Positions 25,729 through 35,080 of a stretch of DNA of 64,000 nucleotides are shown piece after piece. The stretch covers positions 1 to 64,000 of the forward strand of contig NZ_BOOC01000013.1 in the NCBI RefSeq assembly GCF_016863035.1. Direction: 5' to 3'. The notes under the pieces are model-generated. The model was not told the DNA's origin, did no database searches, and was given only the letters and a program-made list of their open reading frames with translations. Origin of the DNA: Microbispora corallina. GTDB lineage: Bacteria > Actinomycetota > Actinomycetes > Streptosporangiales > Streptosporangiaceae. Positions within the stretch are counted from its first letter, which is position 1; every line of letters starts with the position of its first letter. Position numbers and translations under genes: made by a program.

Positions 25729-26976
25729 ATGAAACGAACCGTCCGCGTCGCGGCCCTGGGCGCCGCCGCGTGCGCCGCCCTGCTGTCCTCCGCCGCCTGC
25801 GGCAGCGGCTTCGACGACAACGGCGCGCAGCCGGCCCAGCAGAGCGGCGGGCCGGCCAAGCTGCAGATCCTCATCGGCTCGTCCGGGGACGCCGAGACGG
25901 CCGCGGTGAAGCAGGCGGCGGACGCCTGGGCCAAGAAGAGCGGCTCGACCGCCACCGTGACCCCCGCGCAGGACCTCGCCCAGCAGCTCGGCCAGGCCTT
26001 CGCCGGCAGCAACCCGCCGGACGTGTTCTACGTCGACGCCTCACGCTTCGCCGACTACGCCAGCGTGGGGGCGCTGGAACCGTACGGCGACAAGATCTCC
26101 AACTCCACGGACTTCTACGAGAGCCTGCGCACGACGTTCACCTACGACGGCAAGTTCTACTGCGCGCCGAAGGACTTCTCCACCCTCGCCCTGGTCGTCA
26201 ACCAGGACCTGTGGAGCAAGGCGGGCCTCGGCGACGGGGATGTGCCGACCACGTGGGACCAGCTCACGGCGGTCAGCCGCAAGCTCAAGGCCAAGGGCGT
26301 CACGCCGCTGGTGTTCGGCGACACCCGCGACCGGGTCGGCGCGTTCATGGTCCAGGCCGGCGGGTGGATCACCAGCCCGGACGGCAAGACCGCCACCGCC
26401 GACAGCCCGGAGAACCTCACGGCGCTGCAGTACGTCCAGTCGCTGCTGAAGGACAAGCTCGCGCAGTTCCCCAAGCAGCTCGACGCGGGCTGGGGCGGCG
26501 AGGCGTTCGGCAAGGGCAAGGCCGCGATGACCATCGAGGGCAACTGGATCAAGGGCGCCCTCAAGGCCGACTTCCCCGACGTGAAGTACTCGGTGCACGA
26601 GCTGCCCGCCGGGCCCAAGGGCAAGGGCACGCTCTCGTTCACCAACTGCTGGGGGATCTCCGCCAAGAGCAAGTACAAGCAGCAGGCCGTCGACTTCGTC
26701 GAGGCCATGACCACGGTGGACCAGCAGATGGCCTTCGCCCGCGCGTTCGGCGTCATGCCGTCCCGGCAGTCGGCCAAGGACGCCTACACCAAGGAGTTCC
26801 CGGACGACGCCCCGTTCGTGAACGGCGCCGACTACGCCCAGGGCCCGGTCAACGCGCCGAAGATGGACAGCGTCCTGGCGGACTTCGACACCGGCATCCA
26901 GCAGCTCGCCTCCTCCTCGCCCAAGACGCTGCTGGAGCGCGTGCAGAAGAACACCCAGGCCGCACTCGGCGACTGA
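25729..26976 (+). CDS. Sugar ABC transporter solute-binding lipoprotein
   Basis: 415 aa. Signal peptide with lipobox SSAACGSG, lipidated Cys near residue 24, then a family 1 solute-binding fold (ILIGSSGDAETAAVKQ, DVFYVDASRFADYAS, FYCAPKDFSTLALVVNQDLW, AAMTIEGNWIKGAL). It captures a sugar outside the membrane and hands it to the two permeases that follow. ATG 25729 has a weak GGGAG 6 nt upstream; a longer frame is chance. CUT1-family importer, closest in layout to maltose/oligosaccharide systems. Confidence 0.92.
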   Translation: MKRTVRVAALGAAACAALLSSAACGSGFDDNGAQPAQQSGGPAKLQILIGSSGDAETAAVKQAADAWAKKSGSTATVTPAQDLAQQLGQAFAGSNPPDVFYVDASRFADYASVGALEPYGDKISNSTDFYESLRTTFTYDGKFYCAPKDFSTLALVVNQDLWSKAGLGDGDVPTTWDQLTAVSRKLKAKGVTPLVFGDTRDRVGAFMVQAGGWITSPDGKTATADSPENLTALQYVQSLLKDKLAQFPKQLDAGWGGEAFGKGKAAMTIEGNWIKGALKADFPDVKYSVHELPAGPKGKGTLSFTNCWGISAKSKYKQQAVDFVEAMTTVDQQMAFARAFGVMPSRQSAKDAYTKEFPDDAPFVNGADYAQGPVNAPKMDSVLADFDTGIQQLASSSPKTLLERVQKNTQAALGD

Positions 26977-27042
26977 CGCAGACAGGAGCGCCCCGGCCGC
27001 GCCTCACGGCGGCCGGGGCGCACCCGACCGGAAGGAGTTGAC

Positions 27043-28125
27043 GTGGCCGGGAAAGCGCCGGCCGGGACCTCCCGGCTCCGCGCCGCCACGAGGGAGAACA
27101 TCGCGGGCTGGCTGTTCGTGGCGCCCGTGGTGATGATCCTGGGCCTGTTCCTGCTGCTGCCCATCCTCATGGCGCTGTGGGTCAGCCTCACGGACTGGAA
27201 CGGCCAGGGCAGCCCGTTCCGCGCCGGCGTGCCGTTCGTCGGGGTGGACAACTACACGCGGCTGTTCACCGAGGAGGGCCTGGCCCGCCAGGACTTCATG
27301 ACCAGCATCCGCAACAACGTCTACTACGTGCTGATCGTGGTGCCGTCGCAGACCGTGCTCGCCCTCGGCCTCGCCCTGGTCGTCAACAGCAGGCTGCTGA
27401 AGGGCCGGACGTTCTTCCGCTCGGCGTTCTTCTTCCCCTCGATCACGAGCTCCGTGGCGATCAGCGTGGTCTTCCTGTTCATCTTCGCCAACTCGGGGGC
27501 CGTCACCAGCCTGCTGAACCTGTTCGGGCTGGACGGGCCGCAGTGGTTCGCCGACTCCCGGGGGGTCGTCCACCTGCTGCTGGGCGCGCTCGGGGTGGTC
27601 GACCCGTCCTCGCCGCCGGCGGCGCTCACGGACGGGGGGCCGTTCGGGCTGTCCTGGTGGGAGTGGCTGTCGGGGCCGAGCGTGGCCATGACGACGATCA
27701 TCATGCTGGTCGTGTGGACGTCGTCTGGAACGTTCATGTTGATGTTCCTGGCCGCCCTCCAGGACATCCCCGTCACGCTGGAGGAGGCGAGCATGCTCGA
27801 CGGGGCCGGCCGCTGGCAGCGCTTCCGGTACGTCACGCTGCCGATGCTGAAGCCGACCATGTTCCTCGTGGTGACGCTCGGCCTGATCGCCACCTGGCAG
27901 GTGTTCGACCAGGTCTACGTGATGAGCCAGGGCAACCCGGCCAAGACCACGCTGACCCCGGCCTACCTGTCGTACCAGACCGCCTTCCGCAGCTTCGACT
28001 ACGGCTCGGGGACGGCGATCTCGTTCGTGCTGTTCTCCATCATCGTGGTGTTCGCGCTGATCCAGCGGTGGGTCATGCGGGACAGGAACGGCGGGGCGGG
28101 GTCCCGCCGGCTGAGGAGGTCGTGA
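27043..28125 (+). CDS. Sugar ABC transporter permease, MalF type
   Basis: 360 aa membrane protein with six or more helices. The EAA loop contacting the ATPase reads EEASMLDGAGRWQRFRYVTLPMLKP. A 50-residue Pro/Gly-rich insertion (near WFADSRG...PSSPPAALT) lengthens one outer loop beyond the usual size. GTG 27043 follows GGAAGGAG. It lies between the binding protein and the MalG-type permease with tight spacing. Confidence 0.92.
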   Translation: MAGKAPAGTSRLRAATRENIAGWLFVAPVVMILGLFLLLPILMALWVSLTDWNGQGSPFRAGVPFVGVDNYTRLFTEEGLARQDFMTSIRNNVYYVLIVVPSQTVLALGLALVVNSRLLKGRTFFRSAFFFPSITSSVAISVVFLFIFANSGAVTSLLNLFGLDGPQWFADSRGVVHLLLGALGVVDPSSPPAALTDGGPFGLSWWEWLSGPSVAMTTIIMLVVWTSSGTFMLMFLAALQDIPVTLEEASMLDGAGRWQRFRYVTLPMLKPTMFLVVTLGLIATWQVFDQVYVMSQGNPAKTTLTPAYLSYQTAFRSFDYGSGTAISFVLFSIIVVFALIQRWVMRDRNGGAGSRRLRRS

Positions 28126-28126
28126 C

Positions 28127-28996
28127 ATGGCCGCCGGGAACCGGACCCGTCCCGGGGAGGTCCGCTCGCGGACGCTCGCCTCGACCTTCGCCGGCTACTT
28201 CATCCTGATCTTCTTCGCGCTCGTCTTCCTGTACCCGTTCGTCATCCAGATCGCGAACTCGTTCAAGACCGAGCCCGACGCCGCGGCCAACCCGCTGTCG
28301 CCGGTCCCGCACCCGTTCTCCCTGTCCGGGTACGAGAAGGTGTTCCTCAACACCGACATGCCGCTCTGGCTGGGCAACTCGCTGCTGGTCACGATCGTCG
28401 TCACGCTCGGGCGGGTGCTGCTCTGCTCGATGGCCGGCTACGCGCTCGCCCGGATCCGGTTCCGGGGGCGCCGGGTGCTGTTCTCGGCGACCCTCGGGGT
28501 CATGGCCGTGCCCCCCGTGGTGCTGTTCGTGCCGAAGTTCCTGGTGCTCAACCAGCTCGGCATCTACGACAGCTACACGGCGCTGATCCTCCCCCTGATC
28601 GTCGACGCGACGGCCGTCTTCATCATGAAGCAGTTCTTCGAGACGATCCCGGTCAGCGTGGAGGAGGCGGCGCGCATCGACGGCGCCGGCGTGTGGCGGA
28701 CGTTCTGGTCGGTCGTGCTGCCGATGGCCAGGCCCGCCCTGATCACGCTGACGATCCTGTCCTTCCAGGGCAGCTGGAACGAGTTCCCGCACACGCTGGT
28801 GGCGGTACAGAGCCCCGAGCTGTTCACGCTCCCGCGCGGCCTGGCCGACCTGGTCAGCGGCTCGCTCGGCAAGGGCACGCAGTACCCGCTGAAGCTCGGG
28901 GCCGCCGTGCTCGCCACGATCCCCGTCGCGGTGATCTTCGTGGTGTTCCAGCGGTACTTCGTCCGCGGAGCCAACGAGGGCGCAGAGAAGGGCTGA
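28127..28996 (+). CDS. Sugar ABC transporter permease, MalG type
   Basis: 289 aa with about six helices. The EAA loop reads EEAARIDGAGVWRTFWSVVLPMARP. ATG 28127 is 1 bp after the upstream TGA with GAGGAGG upstream, so translation is coupled. No ATPase gene follows, so the importer needs a shared ATPase encoded elsewhere, as known for MsiK in streptomycetes. Confidence 0.92.
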   Translation: MAAGNRTRPGEVRSRTLASTFAGYFILIFFALVFLYPFVIQIANSFKTEPDAAANPLSPVPHPFSLSGYEKVFLNTDMPLWLGNSLLVTIVVTLGRVLLCSMAGYALARIRFRGRRVLFSATLGVMAVPPVVLFVPKFLVLNQLGIYDSYTALILPLIVDATAVFIMKQFFETIPVSVEEAARIDGAGVWRTFWSVVLPMARPALITLTILSFQGSWNEFPHTLVAVQSPELFTLPRGLADLVSGSLGKGTQYPLKLGAAVLATIPVAVIFVVFQRYFVRGANEGAEKG

Positions 28997-29019
28997 CCCC
29001 GCTCGCCTCGGCTCGATCG

Positions 29020-29057
29020 CCGGCACGGGCGCTGAGGGCGAGACGCGCCCGTGCCGG
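29020..29057. terminator. Bidirectional terminator after the sugar ABC operon
   Basis: CCGGCACGGGCGC (29020-29032) pairs perfectly with GCGCCCGTGCCGG (29045-29057) over a 12-nt loop, between convergent genes. Confidence 0.75.
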
Positions 29058-29077
29058 GGTGCGAGGTGCGGAGACCG

Positions 29078-29308
29078 TCAGCGGGCGGTGCCGAGACGGA
29101 CGTCGGGCGCGGTGGTGACGAGCCTGTCCTGGGCGGCCAGCTCCGCAGCGAGGGAGTCGGGGTCGTCGGCGTCCAGGGTCATGGAGCACCCCATGCGGAT
29201 CGCCTCGAGATCGACGTGCCCCCGCCGCGTCGCCCACCAGCGGCCCACATCCGACCTCCAGATGATCCAGCCGGTGTGGACCCGTGCGATGTCCTCCAAT
29301 GTGGTCAT
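29078..29308 (-). CDS. Small hypothetical protein paired with a divergent XRE regulator
   Basis: 76 aa, soluble, no signal or membrane segment. It begins MTTLEDIARVHTGW, has Trp-rich WIIWRSDVGRWWATRRG and ends with an acidic/Ala-rich part. It is transcribed away from the XRE-type gene across about 170 bp, a layout common for actinomycete XRE regulators and small partner proteins. Function is not known; antagonist of the regulator is a guess. Confidence 0.7.
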   Translation of the reverse strand: MTTLEDIARVHTGWIIWRSDVGRWWATRRGHVDLEAIRMGCSMTLDADDPDSLAAELAAQDRLVTTAPDVRLGTAR

Positions 29309-29477
29309 GTGCCACTCATCTCCAACGGATTCTCGCGGGGGGTGGCATCAGGAAACCGTGTCCGGAGGCCCATGAGTATCAGCCAGGACACGTCCAATCA
29401 CAGCCAGTAGCCATACGATCACGGAAACCTTCATACTGTTCGGTGTGTCACGCGACACCCGGAGCTGGGGGTGCGAC

Positions 29478-30818
29478 ATGCCGGCCAACCACCGCTACCC
29501 GCCCAATCGACAGCTCGCGTGGGAGCGCCTGCAGCGAGGGTGGTCCTACGAGGAGCTGTGCGAGCGCATCCGCAGGGAGATGGGCTCGGCCGGCGAGACC
29601 GACACCGGTCTCACCGCCAACACGGTGCGGCGGTGGGAGACCGGCGAGCGCTGGCCCGACCCCCGCTACCGGAAGCACCTCGTGACCATATTCGGAAGGC
29701 CCGCGAGCGAACTGGGACTGCTCACCCCCGACGAGATGGCCATGCGGCCGGTCGCGGAGGTGGTGGACGAGATACGGAGGCTGCTGAGCATGATCGCCGG
29801 CCACACGGAAGGCATCGACCGCTCGACTTTCCTGCGGGGGCTCTTCGGCGTGGGCGTGCTCGCTCCGCTTCTCAGCGACTCGGGTGAGCGGCTGCCCGCC
29901 GACGACCGCCGGGGCGTCGACGCCGAGTCGGCCCAGGCGTTCGCGCGGGTGGTGGACCAGCAGGCCGCGCTGTACTGGACCGCGCCCGCCGCGGAGATCT
30001 ACGAGGCGTCGCTCGCCCACACCCGGCTCGGCGTCACCCTGCTGCGCGGCGCGCCCGCCGGGCCGGTCAGGCAGACGCTCGCCGAGGCGGCCGCCCGCTC
30101 GGCCCTGCTGTCGGGCCGGGTCGCGTTCTTCGACCTGGACGACTCCCCCTCGGCGGCGCGGCTCTTCCAGATGGCGCTGGCGGCCACCAAGGAGTGCGGC
30201 GACCACCCGCTGGCCGCCGCCGTCCTCGCGCACGCCGCGTTCGTCCCGGGCTTCGCGAAGGAACGGGAGGCCGCGATGGGCCTGCTCGACGCCGCGTTCG
30301 CGCACGCCTGGCACGGGGTGGGCCCGCTCACGAGGGCCTGGCTGCACTGCGTCGCCTCGGAGATCGCGGCCAGGTGCGGCGAGCCGAAGGAGTGCATGCG
30401 CCACATCGACAGGGCCGACCGGATGGTGGACGGCACCGGCGAGGACCCCCACTGGCTCGACTTCTTCGAACGGGCCCGGCTCGACGGCTTCGCCGGCTAC
30501 AGCGCGCTCACCGCGGGCCACCACGAGGAGGCGGCGCGCCGCCTGGCCCGGGCCCTGGAGCACCTCGGCCCGAACGGCGGCAAGCAGCGCTCGGTGCTGC
30601 ACGCCGACCTCGCCGCGGCCCACGCCCCCGCCGACCAGGACGCCGCGGCCGACCACCTGCGCCGCGCGGTCGACGCGCTGGAGGACAGCTGGTACGGCGT
30701 GGGCCACGAGCGCGTGACCTCGGTGCTGCGCGGGCTCCCCTCGGGCGAGACGACGGCCGCCCTCGGCGAGCGGCTCACCGAGCTCGGCCGCACTGCGCGG
30801 CCCGAGCTGATCCCCTAG
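29478..30818 (+). CDS. XRE-type regulator with TPR-like C-terminal region
   Basis: 446 aa from ATG 29478; a GTG 33 bp upstream is possible but less well placed. The N-terminal HTH (about 10-65, LAWERLQRGWSYEELCERIRR ... TANTVRRWETGERWP) is followed by a Ser/Gly linker and helical repeats to the end (for example ALAATKECGDHPLAAAVLAHAAF, HHEEAARRLARALEHL). Regulators of this type in actinomycetes sense unknown ligands or peptides and often act with the small neighbouring protein. Whether it controls the phospholipase gene downstream is unknown. Confidence 0.82.
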   Translation: MPANHRYPPNRQLAWERLQRGWSYEELCERIRREMGSAGETDTGLTANTVRRWETGERWPDPRYRKHLVTIFGRPASELGLLTPDEMAMRPVAEVVDEIRRLLSMIAGHTEGIDRSTFLRGLFGVGVLAPLLSDSGERLPADDRRGVDAESAQAFARVVDQQAALYWTAPAAEIYEASLAHTRLGVTLLRGAPAGPVRQTLAEAAARSALLSGRVAFFDLDDSPSAARLFQMALAATKECGDHPLAAAVLAHAAFVPGFAKEREAAMGLLDAAFAHAWHGVGPLTRAWLHCVASEIAARCGEPKECMRHIDRADRMVDGTGEDPHWLDFFERARLDGFAGYSALTAGHHEEAARRLARALEHLGPNGGKQRSVLHADLAAAHAPADQDAAADHLRRAVDALEDSWYGVGHERVTSVLRGLPSGETTAALGERLTELGRTARPELIP

Positions 30819-30932
30819 GCACCGCCGGTCAGGCGGCCGGGCACGGCGACACGGCGCGCACGAGAGGCCGGTACGCCGGCCACCCCTTCGCGGGCCCGCC
30901 TTCACCTCGGCGCCGGGCGGCCGTACCGCCTG

Positions 30933-30966
30933 TGTCATGTATCGGTCATCCAACAGTCATATGACC
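30933..30966 (+). promoter_or_regulatory. PHO-box-like direct repeats upstream of phospholipase gene
   Basis: GTCAT occurs three times at exactly 11-bp spacing (30934, 30945, 30956), embedded in units such as GGTCATCCAAC. PhoP of streptomycetes binds 11-bp direct repeats of the form G(G/T)TCAYYYR(G/C)G. The middle unit matches 9 of 11 positions. The last unit also forms the palindrome GTCATATGAC (30956-30965). The target gene is a secreted phosphoesterase starting at 31049. Confidence 0.6.
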
Positions 30967-31048
30967 TCCCTTGTCCCTCCTGCCCGGCAGGTGCAGGGTC
31001 AAAGGGTTTGGCCGGGGCTTTACGTCCCGGTTGCCCAAGGGAGGTTCT

Positions 31049-32680
31049 GTGCGATCTTCACGAGTGCTGCCGTCCGTCGTGGCGGCCCTTGCGCTGGCCC
31101 TGCTCTCCGCCCCGCCCGCCCTGGCCGGCGGCGGCGCGGGTCACGGGAACGGTCACGGCGACACGACGGTCGTCGGCCGTTACCACCACCTCGTGGTCAT
31201 CTACGAGGAGAACCACAGCTTCGACAACCTGTGGGGCGGCTGGGGCCCGGTCGGGGGCCACCGCGTCGACGGGCTGTCCGGTCCCTTCACCCCCAACGCG
31301 AAGCAGGTGGCCCAGGACGGCACGCCGTACACCTGCCTGCTGCAGAACGACGTGAACCTGACCTCGCCCCCGCTGTCGTCCACCTGCCAGGACACGGCGC
31401 ACGGCGTCCCGGCGAGCCACTTCGCCAACCGGCCGTTCACGATCGACGACTACATCGCGCCCACGGACAAGACCTGTCCCGCGCCCGGGGTCTTCGCCCC
31501 GAACGGCGTGCTGAAGGACAGCGCGGGCGCCGAGCCGGGCGGCTGCACCCGCGACCTCGTCCACCGCTTCTACCAGGAGCAGTACCAGATCGACCACGGC
31601 AGGCAGGACCGCTACGTCACCGGCGGCGACGCGGCCGGGCTGACGATGGGCGTGTACGACACCAGGAAGCTGCCGCTGTGGACGTACCTGCACGGGCCCG
31701 GCGCGCCCAGGTACGTCATCGCCGACCGGTTCTTCCAGGGCGCGTTCGGCGGGTCCTTCCTCAACCACCAGTACCTCATCGCGGCACGGGCGCCCGTCGA
31801 CACGGCCGCGGGGCCCGGCGGCGCCCAGGAGAGCCTGCACTCGGTGGTGGACGCCGCCGGCTTCCCGAACGCCGGCTACCCGCTCTACAAGCCCGCCACC
31901 ACGGTGAAGGACGCCCAGCTCACGCAGGCCTGCGGGGCCGCCGCCAACCCGGACGTCGCCTGCGGCGACTACGCGGTCAACACGATCCAGCCGGCCAGCG
32001 CGCCGTTCGGCTCGGGCCCGCAGCTTCCGCTCATCGACGATGCGAAGTACCCCAACATCGGCGACCGGCTCAGCGACGCCGGCATCGACTGGGCCTGGTA
32101 CTCCGGCGGCTGGAACGACGCCGCCGGCGGCCACCCCGGCCCGCTGTTCCAGAACCACCACCAGCCGTTCAACTACTTCGCCGCGTACGCCCCCGGGCAG
32201 CCCGGCCGCGCCCACCTCAAGGACGAGACCGAGTTCGTCGCCGCGGCCCGGCAGGGCACGCTGCCGACCGTCAGCTTCGTCAAGCCGTACGGCGCGGAGA
32301 ACGAGCACCCCGGCTACGCCAGCGAGGCCGAGGGCAGCGACCACCTGGTCGACCTGATCACGACGATCGAGAGCGGCCCGCAGGCGAAGGACACGCTGGT
32401 CGTGGTGACGTACGACGAGTTCGGCGGCCAGTGGGACCACGTCCCGCCGCCCGGCAGGGGCAGCCCGACGTGGGGCGCGCACGACCAGTTCGGCCCCGGC
32501 ACCCGCATTCCCGCGATCGTCCTGAGCCGGTCGCTGCCCCACTCCGGCGTCGACCACACGGTGTACGACACCACGTCGATCCTCGCCACGATCGAGCGTG
32601 GCCTGCACCTCGCCCCGGTCGCGACGCGGGACGCCCGCGTCAACGACCTGTCCGCCGCCCTCCGGGCCGCGGGCGCCTGA
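31049..32680 (+). CDS. Secreted phospholipase C / acid phosphatase-type phosphoesterase
   Basis: 543 aa. Signal peptide (about 1-27, cut after PALA) then a His/Gly spacer and a large PF04185 phosphoesterase domain. Metal and active-site landmarks are YHHLVVIYEENHSFDNLWG near residue 43, TDKTCPAP, FFQGAFGGSFLNHQYL, FVKPYGAENEHPGYAS, DHLVDLI and VVTYDEFGGQWDHVPPP. It releases phosphate from phospholipids or esters outside the cell. GTG 31049 follows GGGAGG at ideal spacing; earlier in-frame ATG starts are not needed. PHO-box-like repeats upstream imply induction by phosphate limitation. Confidence 0.88.
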   Translation: MRSSRVLPSVVAALALALLSAPPALAGGGAGHGNGHGDTTVVGRYHHLVVIYEENHSFDNLWGGWGPVGGHRVDGLSGPFTPNAKQVAQDGTPYTCLLQNDVNLTSPPLSSTCQDTAHGVPASHFANRPFTIDDYIAPTDKTCPAPGVFAPNGVLKDSAGAEPGGCTRDLVHRFYQEQYQIDHGRQDRYVTGGDAAGLTMGVYDTRKLPLWTYLHGPGAPRYVIADRFFQGAFGGSFLNHQYLIAARAPVDTAAGPGGAQESLHSVVDAAGFPNAGYPLYKPATTVKDAQLTQACGAAANPDVACGDYAVNTIQPASAPFGSGPQLPLIDDAKYPNIGDRLSDAGIDWAWYSGGWNDAAGGHPGPLFQNHHQPFNYFAAYAPGQPGRAHLKDETEFVAAARQGTLPTVSFVKPYGAENEHPGYASEAEGSDHLVDLITTIESGPQAKDTLVVVTYDEFGGQWDHVPPPGRGSPTWGAHDQFGPGTRIPAIVLSRSLPHSGVDHTVYDTTSILATIERGLHLAPVATRDARVNDLSAALRAAGA

Positions 32681-32694
32681 CCCGGCCCACCGCC

Positions 32695-32727
32695 CCCGCC
32701 CGTCTCCCGTCCCGGGAGACGGGCGGG
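32695..32727. terminator. Bidirectional terminator between phospholipase and HAD genes
   Basis: CCCGCCCGTCTCCC (32695-32708) pairs perfectly with GGGAGACGGGCGGG (32714-32727) over a 5-nt loop between convergent genes. Confidence 0.8.
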
Positions 32728-32762
32728 ACCCGTGTCGCCCCCAGGCGGGAGGCCGGCGACCC

Positions 32763-33416
32763 TCAGTCGCCGTTGTGCTTGCGGACGAGCGCGGGAAGCT
32801 CACCGAGCGAGTCGATCCGGAACAGGCACCGCTGGGCCGCCGCGTCGTCCCTGAGGATGTGCCCCCAGGGCCCGCGCCGGACGAGGGCCGTACGCAGCCC
32901 GGCCTCCTGAGCGGGCCGGATGTCGTTGTCGAGGCGGTCGCCCACGTACAGCACCGCCTCCGGGGCGCAGCCGGCCTCCGCGACGACCCGCCGGAAGAAG
33001 GCCCGGTCGGGCTTCTCCACGCCCCAGCCGTCCGACGTGCCGATGACGTCGACCGGCAGGCCGAGCGAGCGCAGGATCCGCTCGGCCCGGGCCGTCTGGT
33101 TGCCGGCCAGCCCGAGGCGCACCCCCATGGCGGCCAGTTCGGCCAGGCACGGCCGCGCGTCCGGGTACAGGTTCTCCTCGCCGAAGGTCTCGGCCTGGCC
33201 GCGCCGGGCCCGCCGCTCGCGCTCGAGATGGAGGTCGAAGCCGGGCCGGAACCGCTCGAAAGTCTCCCGGTAGTCGCCGCCCTGGGCGATCACCGCCCCG
33301 AACACGGCGGAGAAGGTGTGGCGCGGCACGCCCAGCCAGTCGGCCCAGGTGCCGTACTCCCGCGTCTCGTCCACCAGCGTCTCGCCGACGTCGAAGAAAA
33401 CGGCCTCCAGCCTCAT
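32763..33416 (-). CDS. HAD-superfamily hydrolase
   Basis: 217 aa from ATG 33416. Motif I is FFDVGETLVDE, where the second Asp of the usual DxDxT is replaced by Gly-Glu (DVGET), as in several phosphatase-like HADs. Motif II lies in GLAGNQ, the Lys in VEKPDRAFF, and motif IV in YVGDRLDNDI. The cap is helical (C1 type). Small phosphorylated metabolites are likely substrates. It is downstream of the frameshifted amidase on the same strand with a 108-bp gap. Confidence 0.88.
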   Translation of the reverse strand: MRLEAVFFDVGETLVDETREYGTWADWLGVPRHTFSAVFGAVIAQGGDYRETFERFRPGFDLHLERERRARRGQAETFGEENLYPDARPCLAELAAMGVRLGLAGNQTARAERILRSLGLPVDVIGTSDGWGVEKPDRAFFRRVVAEAGCAPEAVLYVGDRLDNDIRPAQEAGLRTALVRRGPWGHILRDDAAAQRCLFRIDSLGELPALVRKHNGD

Positions 33417-33523
33417 CCGCCCATCCCGCGTCGTGTCCACCAGATGCACACACGAACATTGGCACAGAGGATGTCCGGGACGACGGGAATCGGCCAGACT
33501 GAACCGTCCAGCCGTCCTGGCCG

Positions 33524-34974
33524 TTATCTAAGGGATCGTTCGGCGTCCTCCGGGCGCCGTCCGGCCGCCGCGAGCGAGACCGCCGGAGTCCTGTCACGCC
33601 ACGGCAGCGCCTCCTCCAGCCGCGCGGCGACCCGGAGGAGCAGGTCCTCCCGCCCGTACGGCGCCACGAGCTGGACGCCGATCGGCAGTCGACCCGCGCT
33701 CCAGCCCAGCGGCAGACTGATCGCCGGCTGCCCCGCCACGTTGAACGGCATCGTGAACGGCGCGAAGTCGAAGATGGCCCGCAGCCGCTCCTCGACGGCC
33801 GGCCCCTCGCCGTGGATGAGCGTCCCGTGCGGCACCGGCAGCCGGGCCAGGGTGGCGTCACGAGCAGGTCGCACCCGGTGAAGAAGGCGCCCATCGCCCG
33901 GGAGACCCGGTTCTGCGCGTGGAAGCCCTCGATCAGGTCGAGCGCGCTCGCCTCCCGGGCCTCCTGGAGCAGCCGCCGGGTCCGGCCCTCCAGCGACGCC
34001 GGGTCGGGCTCCCTCGGCGCGAGCAGCATGGTGGAGGCCACCGCGACGGCCTCGGCCAGCATGGCCCGCAGCACGTCGTCCCAGTCGACCGCCGGCCCGC
34101 CCGCCTCGACGCGGTGGCCCATCCCCTCCAGCACCTGTCCGGCCGCGACCGCCGCGGCGGCCACCTCGGGGTCCACGCCGCCGCCCGACCAGGAGCCGGT
34201 CGTCACGGCCACCCGCAGCGCACCGGGGTCCGCCCCCGGCTCCGACGCGTACGGGCGGAGCGGCGGCGGCGCCGTGTACTTGTCGCCCACGCCCGGCCCC
34301 TCGACCGCGTCGAGCATCAGGGCGGCGTCGCGGACGGTCCGGGTCAGGGCGAACTCGTAGGCCATGCCGAACATGGGCTCGCCCATGTCGGGCCCGCTCG
34401 TGACGCGGCCCCGGCTCGGCTTGAGCCCGACCAGCCCGCAGCAGGACGCCGGGATCCGGATCGACCCCGCCCCGTCGCTCGCGTGCGCAACGGGGACGGC
34501 CCCCGCGGCCACCAGCGCGGCCGCGCCGCCGCTGGACCCGCCCGCCCCGAGGCCGGTGTCCCAGGGGTTGCGGGTGACGCCGTACCTCTCGGACTCGGTG
34601 GCGAAGTCGACCGCCATCTCGGGCACGGTCGTCACACCGAGCACCGCGAGGCCGGCGGCCCTGAACCTCCGCATCACGCCGGTGTCGTGCCGGGCGACCA
34701 CCCCGCGCAGGGCGCGGCTGCCGATCGTGAACGGCACGCCCTCGGCCACCGGGCCGTGGTCCTTGATGAGGAACGGCACACCGGACAGCGGGCCGTCGTC
34801 CGCGTGGTCGAGCGCCCGGTCGAACACCGGAGTCGCCAGCCCGTTGAGGCGCGCGTCGGCCCACTCCAGGGCCGCCCTCGCGGCCGTCTCCACCTCGGCG
34901 GCCGTGACCTCGCCCGCGCGGATGAGGTCGCGCAGCCCGGCGGCGTCATACCTCGCGTACTCGTGCGTCTCCAT
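33524..34974 (-). pseudogene. Amidase-signature family enzyme, interrupted by one frameshift
   Basis: Together two frames give a full-length amidase of about 480 aa. The first frame (start ATG 34974, GGGAGG upstream) has the catalytic Lys in FLIKDHGPVAEG and the Ser-Ser-Lys signature region GAGGSSGGAAALVAAGAVPV followed by SDGAGSIRIPASCCGL. After CDLLVT the frame breaks near 33855; one missing base would restore PTLARLPVPHGT, and the remainder (FNVAGQPAISLPLG onward) runs on in another frame to 33524. Both halves are undamaged apart from this single position, so a very recent mutation or a sequencing error is likely. Confidence 0.75.
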
Positions 34975-35080
34975 GGCGTCCTCCCGTTCGTCAGGCGTCC
35001 AGCGTCGCCTCGTGGGGGCGACCGCACATCAGGGGCAGCACTGAGGTCCGCCGCCGAGCCCGCGCTGCCACACTGGACCG

